From an archaeon (GTDB taxonomy: Archaea; Nanobdellota; Nanobdellia; SCGC-AAA011-G17; GW2011-AR18): a stretch of 15,425 nucleotides of DNA. The stretch is taken from positions 14,584 to 30,008 of the forward strand of contig JAHFKB010000004.1 in assembly GCA_023245565.1 (NCBI GenBank). Direction: 5' to 3'. Under the pieces are notes generated by a model, which worked only from the letters and a program-made list of their open reading frames with translations, had not been told where the DNA came from and ran no database searches. The position numbers and the translations under genes are program-made. Of the stretch, positions 6,836 through 13,156 are shown one piece after another (position 1 is the stretch's first letter; the number at the start of each line of letters is the position of its first letter).

Positions 6836-7435
6836 ATGTTAAATAACTATATTGTTAATAAATATTTAAATACTAGAAAATTAAATTTGAAATTTATTAA
6901 AAATAAACCCTTTTCTTATCTAGTTTTAGAAGGATTTTTTAAAGATAATTTTATTAGTGATGTTACTTCTGAATTATTAAATGAGAAATTTGTTTTTCAA
7001 GAATCTGATCTTTTTAGTTTTAAACAAACAAATGATTTATTATTAAGTAAAAATGATAAAATTAAAGAATTTTATAATTTAATTAATTCTAAAGAATTTA
7101 AAGAATATTTATTTAATATAACTGGAATTAAAGCTTTTGGTAAAATTGATTCTTCTTGCTTTATTTATTCTAATGGAGATTATTTATTGCCACATGATGA
7201 TAGATTAGAGAAAAGAAAAATAGCTTATGTTTTAAATTTAAGTAAAAATTTTACTAAATTAGATTGTGGATCTTTAGATTTCTTTAGTGCTAATAAAATT
7301 GTTAAGTCTATTTATCCTAAGTTTAATACTCTTACTATTTTTAAAGTTATAACTGGTAAAACTTTTCATCAAGTTAGTGAAGTTTTAAGTGATAAAAAAA
7401 GAATTTCAATAGCGGGATGGTTTAATGATAAATAA
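6836..7435 (+). CDS. 2-oxoglutarate/Fe(II) dioxygenase, prolyl 4-hydroxylase (Tpa1/OGFOD1-like)
   Basis: The 199-residue protein is a single double-stranded beta-helix dioxygenase of the prolyl 4-hydroxylase type. It begins with the family's PFSYLVLEGFF entry strand. It has the iron-binding H120-x-D122 in GDYLLPHDDR, the distal His178 in GKTFHQVSEV, and the 2-oxoglutarate-binding Arg189 in KKRISIAGWF. All cofactor ligands are present, so activity is expected. The HDD and RIS-GWF motifs resemble Tpa1/OGFOD1, whose known substrate is a proline in ribosomal protein uS12. The stop overlaps the start of the next gene by 11 bp, and that gene looks like an inactive copy of the same fold. The substrate here is an inference. 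Other prolyl or surface-protein targets are possible. Confidence 0.87.
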   Translation: MLNNYIVNKYLNTRKLNLKFIKNKPFSYLVLEGFFKDNFISDVTSELLNEKFVFQESDLFSFKQTNDLLLSKNDKIKEFYNLINSKEFKEYLFNITGIKAFGKIDSSCFIYSNGDYLLPHDDRLEKRKIAYVLNLSKNFTKLDCGSLDFFSANKIVKSIYPKFNTLTIFKVITGKTFHQVSEVLSDKKRISIAGWFNDK

Positions 7436-7958
7436 GGTTTATTTTAATAAAGAAATTTTGGATAAAATTAAATTAGTTCTTGAGAAAGAAGGCAGTATAC
7501 AATTAAATAATTTCTTTGATACTAATATTAAATTTAGTAAAATTAAATTTAGGAAAAAATATTTACCACATAGTTACTCTTACTCTTATTCTAAATTTAT
7601 AGATAAAGAATTTATTAATTATTTAAGTGATTTTTTATTTATATTTTTAGATAAGAAATTAAGAAATAGGTTTTTGGGTTTATTTTCTTTTGGTTATGGA
7701 GATTATACTTTATTAAATGATAAATTTAAAACTAAAAATGGATATAAAATTATAATTGATTTTACTAATTATTGGCATGATGATTTTGGAGGTTATCATT
7801 CATTTTTAAGAAAAAATAAAGAATTCTTAAGATTAAAACCTAAAAATAATTCTATCTCTATTATTAAATTAGATAAAAATACTAGGTATTTTGTTAAATA
7901 TATTAATAATAAAGCTAGGAAAAATAAAATATATTTTATTGATTTATTCATAAATTAA
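7425..7958 (+). CDS. Probable catalytically dead dioxygenase-fold partner, 177 aa
   Basis: Read against the upstream dioxygenase, this protein shows the same order of elements. An entry strand (GSIQLNNFF) is followed by GYGDYTLLNDK against NGDYLLPHDD, DDFGGYHSF against DCGSLDFF, LKPKNNSISIIKL against IYPKFNTLTIFKV, and a final NKIYFIDLF against KRISIAGWF. The iron and 2-oxoglutarate ligands are lost: His120 aligns with Asn98, Asp122 with Lys100, His178 with Tyr155 and Arg189 with Lys168. Two such domains, one active and one not, make up single-chain Tpa1/OGFOD1, so this may be the separate non-catalytic half. The ATG lies 11 bp inside the upstream gene, so translation is probably coupled. Overlap and reading frame argue for two genes rather than a sequencing frameshift. 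The alignment was made by eye. Confidence 0.7.
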   Translation: MINKVYFNKEILDKIKLVLEKEGSIQLNNFFDTNIKFSKIKFRKKYLPHSYSYSYSKFIDKEFINYLSDFLFIFLDKKLRNRFLGLFSFGYGDYTLLNDKFKTKNGYKIIIDFTNYWHDDFGGYHSFLRKNKEFLRLKPKNNSISIIKLDKNTRYFVKYINNKARKNKIYFIDLFIN

Positions 7959-8375
7959 ATTATTATTAAGTTTTGTTATTCTGCTAGGAATCCATCTTGG
8001 GCCTTTTATATTAACTCTTTGTTTAAAATCTGGTGGTTGATAATCTGTAATTGTGATTTTTATTGCTTGATATGTTACACCCACTTTATCTCCTTTATTT
8101 AATTTATCATACATTGATTTTTTATTAGCTATAAAAGTTATTCCTTTAGTTTTTATTTCTACTAAGTATTTGACTTTTGAATTTGTTTTAATCATTAAGT
8201 TATTATCTGCTGTAGTTGTTGTTGAAATTGTAATTTCTTTTTTAGCTACTATCCCTTCAACGTAGATGTTATCATTTCTTCTTTTTAATGTGTATTCTCT
8301 TGTAGAATTTGCAAAATAATTTAATGCATTTAGTGGATTTCTTAATGCTCCTACAATTGTTTCTAATGTTGACAT
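7944..8375 (-). CDS. Hypothetical beta-rich protein, 143 aa
   Basis: I do not recognise the family. An N-terminal helical part (MSTLETIVGALRNPLNALNY) is followed by alternating strands: YVEGIVAKKEITIST, a Thr run TTTT, then VKYLVEIKTKGITFIA. It then has YDKLNKGDKVGVTYQ, a segment that resembles the end of small beta-barrel domains such as DUF2500-like ones. The tail PPDFKQRVNIKGPRW is basic. No signal peptide or transmembrane helix is clear. A TATA box lies 26 bp upstream, implying a leaderless mRNA. Its stop overlaps the stop of the convergent dioxygenase-like gene by 15 bp. It lies immediately downstream of uS7 but has its own promoter, so a role in translation cannot be assumed. Confidence 0.72.
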   Translation of the reverse strand: MSTLETIVGALRNPLNALNYFANSTREYTLKRRNDNIYVEGIVAKKEITISTTTTADNNLMIKTNSKVKYLVEIKTKGITFIANKKSMYDKLNKGDKVGVTYQAIKITITDYQPPDFKQRVNIKGPRWIPSRITKLNNNLIYE

Positions 8376-8396
8376 TCTCCATAGAATTTTAAAAAA

Positions 8397-8406
8397 ATAT
8401 TTAAAA
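8397..8406 (-). promoter_or_regulatory. TATA box of the gene starting at 8375
   Basis: Minus strand TTTTAAATAT, centred about 26 bp upstream of the ATG at 8375. It fills most of the 42 bp between this gene and the uS7 stop. Confidence 0.55.
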
Positions 8407-8417
8407 CTATCTTTAAT

Positions 8418-9017
8418 TTATCTACTAGAATCTGCTTGTCTTTCTAATTCTAATTTTTTAGAAATAGCTTGAGAACTTTGATCTATATTATAAGCTTTCA
8501 TTATTTCTTCAGCTAGAGCTTCTGCAATTCCTTTTTTCTTTCCAAAACTTTTAGCATGAGCTCCTTGTGTCATTTGCCTTAAAGCAATATCAATTCTTCT
8601 TTGAGGAGCACAGTCTACAGCTTGAGGATATCTAGCACCACCATATTCAATTGTTGTAATCTCTTCTCTTGGTGCTGCATTTTCAATAGCTTTAACTAAT
8701 ATTTGTACTGGATTTTGTTTAGTTTCTTTTTCTATTATTTCTAAAGATTTTTCTACTGTTTTGTAAACATGAAAGCCTTTACCTGTCATATGACCACTTG
8801 TTGTTTTATGTTTTTTACCTTTATGTCCTGTAACCATTAATTTATTCATTAATCTTTCAACTATTGTTGATTTACTTTTTGAGAATCTTTGATTAGCATT
8901 TCTGCCAAAACTTCTAACTACTAGTGTTGGTTTTAAATCAATATATCTTTTTAAGCCTGGATCTTCTACTTTAACAATTGATACAGACCATTTATTGAAC
9001 CATTTCATGTCTATCAT
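8418..9017 (-). CDS. rps7: Small ribosomal subunit protein uS7
   Basis: uS7 is a primary 16S rRNA-binding protein of the 30S head and lies near the E site. The 199-residue product has the archaeal form. It contains DPGLKRYIDLKP near the N terminus, the IVERLMNKLM helix, QNPVQILVKAIENAAPREE, the YGGARYPQAVD segment and the conserved C-terminal KKLELERQADSSR. The ATG at 9017 lies 27 bp from a good TATA box, so a leaderless start there is preferred over the in-frame ATG at 9008. In most archaea the gene sits between the uS12 and EF-2 genes. Here it keeps that order but is separated from both by unrelated genes and has its own promoter. Confidence 0.97.
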   Translation of the reverse strand: MIDMKWFNKWSVSIVKVEDPGLKRYIDLKPTLVVRSFGRNANQRFSKSKSTIVERLMNKLMVTGHKGKKHKTTSGHMTGKGFHVYKTVEKSLEIIEKETKQNPVQILVKAIENAAPREEITTIEYGGARYPQAVDCAPQRRIDIALRQMTQGAHAKSFGKKKGIAEALAEEIMKAYNIDQSSQAISKKLELERQADSSR

Positions 9018-9040
9018 GTTTGAATGTTAATAAGAATTCT

Positions 9041-9048
9041 TTATAAAA
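9041..9048 (-). promoter_or_regulatory. TATA box of uS7 gene
   Basis: Minus strand TTTTATAA with an upstream CCAAAAG BRE-like sequence. Centre is about 27 bp from the ATG at 9017. Confidence 0.65.
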
Positions 9049-9095
9049 CTTTTGGGTTTATTTATATTACATAAAATACAATTATATTCTTAAAA

Positions 9096-9800
9096 TTAAC
9101 TAGAAGATAGTTTTATTTTAAATTCTTTAGCTACAATATTACTTAAAGAACCAACTTCTACTTTACAATCTAAAAGAATTTCTTCTGTTGGTTTTCCTTT
9201 GATTTCTAAGCTATATTCTGCTTGGTCTTTTCCATAAGGTGAACCACTTATATCTATTTTTTCACTGTCTTTATTAAAATAATTTGTAAAAGTTACTCCT
9301 GATTGAGATGACATAAAATTTGTTCCTACAAAAGTTTTTTCATTAGGTTTTGTACATTTAAATGATCCTTTTACTTCATTTACACTTAGTTCTCCTATAT
9401 TTTTTACTTGGAATTTTATTTTTGAATCACCGTCAATTAGATAAGAACTTTCACCCTTTATGCAATTTCCTTCACAACTTAATTCTTCAATTGTTAATAA
9501 TCCTGGACAATTTTGAGGACAGTCTTGAGGGCAGATAGTTTTCTTTTTTTCCTGATCACATCTTTCATTACTATCACAAGTTTTATCTCCACAGCAATGA
9601 TCTAATTTTTTATGATCACATTGTTTTGTTAAATCATTAAAAATATCTTCTGTACAAGGATTAGAATCATCACAAGAAGCTATTACTTTTACTTCTGTAA
9701 TGTTTTCTTGAACAGAAACTTGTTTTGGTTCATTTGTGCAACCATAAATAATAGCAACTAGAGATAATAAAAAAATTGTTAAAAATAAAGCTTTTTTCAT
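9096..9800 (-). CDS. Cys-rich secreted lipoprotein
   Basis: From the ATG at 9800 the product is 234 residues. It has a lipoprotein-type signal: Lys2-Lys3, a hydrophobic core (LFLTIFLLSLVAII), then YGC with the candidate lipidated Cys21. The Tyr at -2 is not ideal for a lipobox. Residues about 43-100 form a Cys-rich region of the SNPCTEDIF..CDH..HCCGDKTCD..CPQDC kind, which is often seen in archaeal surface proteins and is probably disulfide-bonded. The rest is beta-rich, including DSKIKFQVKNIGELSVNEVKG, and resembles a CARDB-like immunoglobulin fold. A TTG seven codons upstream would extend the frame, but the TATA box lies 28 bp before the ATG at 9800, which supports this start. It separates the uS12 and uS7 genes. 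The exact role is unknown; a bound surface protein is likely. Confidence 0.82.
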   Translation of the reverse strand: MKKALFLTIFLLSLVAIIYGCTNEPKQVSVQENITEVKVIASCDDSNPCTEDIFNDLTKQCDHKKLDHCCGDKTCDSNERCDQEKKKTICPQDCPQNCPGLLTIEELSCEGNCIKGESSYLIDGDSKIKFQVKNIGELSVNEVKGSFKCTKPNEKTFVGTNFMSSQSGVTFTNYFNKDSEKIDISGSPYGKDQAEYSLEIKGKPTEEILLDCKVEVGSLSNIVAKEFKIKLSSS

Positions 9801-9823
9801 TTTTGTAATGTGTATTTTCAAGA

Positions 9824-9832
9824 ATATAAATA
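9824..9832 (-). promoter_or_regulatory. TATA box of the lipoprotein gene
   Basis: Minus strand TATTTATAT (positions 9824-9832), about 28 bp from the ATG at 9800. It partly occupies the short space before the uS12 stop at 9836. Confidence 0.55.
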
Positions 9833-9835
9833 TTT

Positions 9836-10273
9836 CTATCTTCTTCCTTTTTCTATTTTACCTTTTAATAATGCATCTAGACTTTGATCATTAACTTTTA
9901 TTACTTGCCATCTAACACAAGGAATGTCTCCTTTAGCTCTTCCCATTTTTCCACCAATACATTCTATTACTACTTCATCATGTTCATTTATGAATCTTTG
10001 AGCATTATCTCCAGGAATAAATGAAGTTATTTGTTTTCCATTTTTTAATAATTGTACTACACAAGCTTTTCTCATTGCTGAATTTGGTTGTTTAGCTTCA
10101 ATTTGTCTTTTTTCTAGAACTATTCCTTTTGCTTGATGTGCACCTTGCAATGGGTCTGCTTTTTCTCTAAGATTTAATGCTTTTTTAATAAACCATTTAT
10201 TATGCCATCTAGCTTCTTTTCTTTTATTTTTAAGTTTTTTACCAGCCATTAAACCATTACTTTTATTTCCCAT
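9836..10273 (-). CDS. rps12: Small ribosomal subunit protein uS12
   Basis: uS12 sits at the decoding centre of the 30S subunit and controls accuracy. The 145-residue archaeal form starts [15 protein letters not shown] and has [36 protein letters not shown], and [24 protein letters not shown]. Pro63 in KQPNSAMRK corresponds to the proline hydroxylated by Tpa1/OGFOD1 in eukaryotes. The ATG at 10273 is chosen because the usual NGLxAGKKLK N terminus follows it and because a TATA box lies 27 bp upstream. It is the first gene of the dispersed uS12-uS7-EF-2 series on this strand. A lipoprotein gene directly downstream breaks the usual rps12-rps7 pairing. Confidence 0.97.
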   Translation of the reverse strand: MGNKSNGLMAGKKLKNKRKEARWHNKWFIKKALNLREKADPLQGAHQAKGIVLEKRQIEAKQPNSAMRKACVVQLLKNGKQITSFIPGDNAQRFINEHDEVVIECIGGKMGRAKGDIPCVRWQVIKVNDQSLDALLKGKIEKGRR

Positions 10274-10294
10274 TGGATCTAGGATTAAATGAGG

Positions 10295-10304
10295 TTTTAT
10301 AAAT
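10295..10304 (-). promoter_or_regulatory. TATA box of uS12 gene
   Basis: Minus strand ATTTATAAAA preceded by A-rich sequence. It is centred about 27 bp upstream of the ATG at 10273, a leaderless arrangement. Confidence 0.65.
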
Positions 10305-10318
10305 GTTTTGATAGAAAT

Positions 10319-10672
10319 TTATTGAATAGACTTTTCAATTCTTTCATATTCATATATTCTAATTTTCCTATAATCTAAATTAAAATTTTGAACATTTTTA
10401 GGCACTTTCTTTTTATATAATTGAAATGTATTACCCCCTTTCAAACCTACAAATAATGTATTTTCATATTCTATTAAATCTACAATTTTATCATTTTTTT
10501 CTATTTTGTAGTTTATATTATTACTATTGTTTGATCCAATAAAACATATAAAAATTTTTCTATATTTTGCAGTGCTAAATATATCTAATTCTGTATTTTC
10601 TTTAGCTTCTATTCTTATACCTGCTTTAATCAATTCTTCTAATGGATCAAAATTAAATTTTATTGTTTGCAT
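10319..10672 (-). CDS. Hypothetical protein, 117 aa
   Basis: No family was recognised. The protein begins IKFNFDPLEELIKAGIRIEAKENTEL and then alternates short strands (KIFICFIGSNN, KIEKNDKIVDLIEYENTLFVGLKGGNTFQLYKKK). A basic-aromatic tail follows (DYRKIRIYEYERIEKS). The pattern suggests a small beta-rich cytoplasmic domain. No signal peptide or membrane segment is present. A TATA box lies about 25 bp upstream, so it is probably transcribed alone. It lies just upstream of uS12 on the same strand, in the place where rpl30e or nusA often stand in archaeal str clusters, but it does not resemble either of them. Confidence 0.72.
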   Translation of the reverse strand: MQTIKFNFDPLEELIKAGIRIEAKENTELDIFSTAKYRKIFICFIGSNNSNNINYKIEKNDKIVDLIEYENTLFVGLKGGNTFQLYKKKVPKNVQNFNLDYRKIRIYEYERIEKSIQ

Positions 10673-10690
10673 ATTTATTAAAATATAGAA

Positions 10691-10700
10691 ATTTATATAA
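10691..10700 (-). promoter_or_regulatory. TATA box of the gene starting at 10672
   Basis: Minus strand TTATATAAAT, centred 24-25 bp upstream of the ATG at 10672. Confidence 0.55.
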
Positions 10701-10715
10701 ATTTAACTTTATTAA

Positions 10716-11075
10716 TTAGAAATAACTTTTACCTTTTGGAGATTCATTTATTGTTACTAATCTTTGATATTCTGGATCATAAATTTTTGTTATTTTATAT
10801 TTACCAGAAGTTGAATCTTGATTTATCATTTGTGTAGTTATTTGAGCGTGCCCCCAATATAACCATTTGCCATCTGGCAGTTCTTCAACTAAAAATACTC
10901 TTGAAGGTTTTAGATTATATAATCTTATCCCTGGATTTTTAAACTCACGCTCTACTCCAACAAGTCCTTCAGAGTCATTAGGATTTTTAATGTGTTCTTC
11001 TAAAGATAAACAAAGTGGAAAACCTCTATCTTTTGAAATCTTTAAAGTGTCATTAATTTCTATTATGCTTCCCAT
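10716..11075 (-). CDS. Hypothetical protein, 119 aa
   Basis: I do not recognise this protein. It shows N-terminal SIIEINDTLKISKDRGFPL, then EEHIKNPNDSEGLVGVEREFKNPGIRLYNLKPSRVFLVEEL split by short loops. A clear aromatic motif DGKWLYWGHAQIT follows, then SGKYKITKIYDPEYQRLVT. The strand-loop pattern suggests a compact beta fold, perhaps a ligand-binding one. No signal peptide or membrane helix is present. The TATA-like sequence at 11093-11102 is a little close (about 23 bp) but is on the correct strand. It lies between the TIM-barrel gene and the ribosomal genes with no coupling to either. Confidence 0.72.
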   Translation of the reverse strand: MGSIIEINDTLKISKDRGFPLCLSLEEHIKNPNDSEGLVGVEREFKNPGIRLYNLKPSRVFLVEELPDGKWLYWGHAQITTQMINQDSTSGKYKITKIYDPEYQRLVTINESPKGKSYF

Positions 11076-11092
11076 AAAATTGGATAAGAAAA

Positions 11093-11102
11093 ATATTTAA
11101 AA
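11093..11102 (-). promoter_or_regulatory. TATA-like box of the gene starting at 11075
   Basis: Minus strand TTTTAAATAT, about 23 bp before the ATG at 11075. The same ten bases occur before the gene at 8375. It overlaps the region just beyond the stop of the TIM-barrel gene. Confidence 0.45.
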
Positions 11103-11104
11103 AC

Positions 11105-13117
11105 TTATTGATTAGGAGTTCCACTAAATCTTGAAGACTCATTACCAACTTGACCTCCAACTGTTTTTGGCAATGTTGTGAAACTACTTCCGTATAAATT
11201 AAAATGCTGCTGGGGGAATTCTAAAAATGTTTCTCTATAACCAGAATAACCATGAGCTATTCCTCCTCTTGGACCTCCGCCCCAATATGGACTAGGAGAC
11301 ATTTTGAATAATGGAGAATTAAAATATTCTAAAATTCCTATTGTTGGATTTTGTCCTATTTCTGCAACAAAACCACCAGCTTCTACAATTCCTCTTGGTG
11401 TGTTTAATAATTTTCCTTCTTCTGCCATTTTAGCCCATGTTTTTTCCATTTGTTCCATAATATCTTTTATTGGAACATTTCCCATTCCTGGAGGTAAGTG
11501 GCTATCAAAGAAACCAAAATTATCTGTAATATGAACGTGCTTTGTGACATCAGCAATTATTTTTGCTTGTTCTAACATTTTTTGTTTTAATTCTTCACCT
11601 TCATAACCTGCTTTTCTAATATTATTAATATGTCCTACATCCCAGGTTGCACCTACTAATTTTTCAGCTGCTTTTTTTGCATCTTCTTTAGATAAGTTTG
11701 CTCCTTCTTTACTTTGTAATTTTTCTGATAATTTTTCTCTGCTTAATTCAACTGCTTCTCTTAATTTTTCAGCTGTTGACATTGGAGTATGAACAAAGAA
11801 ATTTTCTAATGCTATAAAAGGAGTTTCATCTTGCTTTCCTTCTTTTTTTAGTTTCTCATATAATTTTGATACTGCACCTGCAACAGTCTCAGCAGTTTTT
11901 TCTACTGCAAATTCTTTTATGGGAGTCCAGATTTCTGGTGTTGGAAGTTCTGGATTTCCTAAAACTGTTACTACTTTTTTAGATTGCTGGCTATTTAATT
12001 CTAAGTCTAATAATGATTTTTGATATATTTCATGCTGCAATCTCATCATTTCTTCTTTATTATTATTTTCTTTTGCTTCTGAGAACTTTTTTCTATCTTC
12101 ATTTATAGATATTTTTACAGCAATGATTTGTTCTTGGTCTTTTTTATATTGTTCTTTTACTTTTTTGAAGACTTCATTTAATTCATCTTTATGTTCTTTT
12201 GGTGCAAATTTTACAAGTTTGTTATAAGTACTTTCATATTCACTATCTAAAATTTTATTTATTTCTTCAATATGTCTACGCATTCTTTCAATTTCTGAGA
12301 AATTTGTACTATGTATTTGCTGATAATTTTCATCTCTAGAAAGATTTGTTTTATCTATAGCTTCATTTTGTTTTATTTTAATATTCATTTTTTCTTTTAG
12401 ATCTTCAATTTCTTTTTGATGATTTAATAATTTTAATCTTTCTTGATCCCATTGGCTTGCATTTAAACTTCTTAATCTTTTATCTACATCCCATATTTCT
12501 TCTTTATCACTTCCTAATCTGAATTTTTTTTCATGAGCAACACCAGTTATTTCTCCAGTGTCTTGGTTAATTACTGCCATTGCTCTTATATCTGTTGGAA
12601 TTTTTTTAACTGTAATATTTCCGTTTTGGTCTTTTTCATATTCTTCTTTGTATAAACCATCTTTGTGATTTTTTTCATCATAAGGAACACCATATTCTTG
12701 AGAAAAAGTATTTCCTGCATGGAAAACAACTGGGACACTTTCTATTTTTCCAGATTTATCTTTAATTGTTAATTGATGAGATCTTTCTAATATTGAAAAT
12801 ACTTGCTGTTCTGTACTTGATCTTTGTTCTTCTCTCCATCTATTTTCTTGAAAACCTGCAAGATCTAGAAGCGGTGCATGAACAGAAGGTTTTGCATCTG
12901 TTAATTTTGCTAATCTTCTTACTTCATCAAAATGCTGCTGCGGTATTTGCTCAAATTTATCAGAACTTATTGTACCTATTTCAATATTTTTTATACCCTG
13001 GTTTAATAATTTATTAAATTCTTCTAGCTGTCTAGCTATTGTTGGATTTGATGGTGCACCAAGTGCCCAATGTTTTTCATTAGATTTACTTGTGTATCCT
13101 TTATAGAATCCTGTCAT
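11105..13117 (-). CDS. Endonuclease IV/xylose isomerase-like TIM barrel with large coiled-coil insertion
   Basis: The 670-residue protein belongs to the AP-endonuclease-2/sugar isomerase TIM-barrel superfamily. Residues with the pattern of the endonuclease IV trinuclear metal site can all be found: His80 (SVHAP), His133 (VVFHAGN), Glu438 (ALENFF), Asp493 and His496 (WDVGH), His529 (HVHITDN), Asp538 and His540 (FFDSH), and Glu579 (IVEAGG). In endonuclease IV the second and third ligands are 36 residues apart; here they are 305 apart. The extra segment (about 137-385) is charged and from about 222 onward strongly predicted by eye to be coiled coil. A Gly/Pro/aromatic C-terminal tail (about 595-670) follows. 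No signal peptide or membrane segment is present. It could act on damaged DNA or on a sugar; the sequence does not decide. It has its own TATA box and lies 39 bp after an unknown 503-residue gene. Confidence 0.82.
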   Translation of the reverse strand: MTGFYKGYTSKSNEKHWALGAPSNPTIARQLEEFNKLLNQGIKNIEIGTISSDKFEQIPQQHFDEVRRLAKLTDAKPSVHAPLLDLAGFQENRWREEQRSSTEQQVFSILERSHQLTIKDKSGKIESVPVVFHAGNTFSQEYGVPYDEKNHKDGLYKEEYEKDQNGNITVKKIPTDIRAMAVINQDTGEITGVAHEKKFRLGSDKEEIWDVDKRLRSLNASQWDQERLKLLNHQKEIEDLKEKMNIKIKQNEAIDKTNLSRDENYQQIHSTNFSEIERMRRHIEEINKILDSEYESTYNKLVKFAPKEHKDELNEVFKKVKEQYKKDQEQIIAVKISINEDRKKFSEAKENNNKEEMMRLQHEIYQKSLLDLELNSQQSKKVVTVLGNPELPTPEIWTPIKEFAVEKTAETVAGAVSKLYEKLKKEGKQDETPFIALENFFVHTPMSTAEKLREAVELSREKLSEKLQSKEGANLSKEDAKKAAEKLVGATWDVGHINNIRKAGYEGEELKQKMLEQAKIIADVTKHVHITDNFGFFDSHLPPGMGNVPIKDIMEQMEKTWAKMAEEGKLLNTPRGIVEAGGFVAEIGQNPTIGILEYFNSPLFKMSPSPYWGGGPRGGIAHGYSGYRETFLEFPQQHFNLYGSSFTTLPKTVGGQVGNESSRFSGTPNQ

Positions 13118-13142
13118 TGTAATATAATTATTAAACTATACA

Positions 13143-13151
13143 TTTTTATAG
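13143..13151 (-). promoter_or_regulatory. TATA box of the TIM-barrel gene
   Basis: Minus strand CTATAAAAA after GAAAA. It is centred about 30 bp before the ATG at 13117 and within the 39 bp spacer after the upstream gene. Confidence 0.5.
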
Positions 13152-13156
13152 TTTTC

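Noticed and set aside
7420..7440. Frameshift that splits a single two-domain dioxygenase gene
   Set aside because: The first frame ends at the natural family C terminus (ISIAGWF) and the second has an ATG within the overlap, so separate coupled genes fit better. A sequencing error could still be excluded by comparing relatives.
9801..9821. TTG at 9821 as start of the lipoprotein
   Set aside because: The extension adds seven residues before the signal peptide. The TATA box is too close to 9821 and properly placed for the ATG at 9800.
10319..10672. rpl30e or nusA upstream of uS12
   Set aside because: The usual archaeal neighbours of rps12 were looked for, but this protein has neither the L30e core nor KH motifs.
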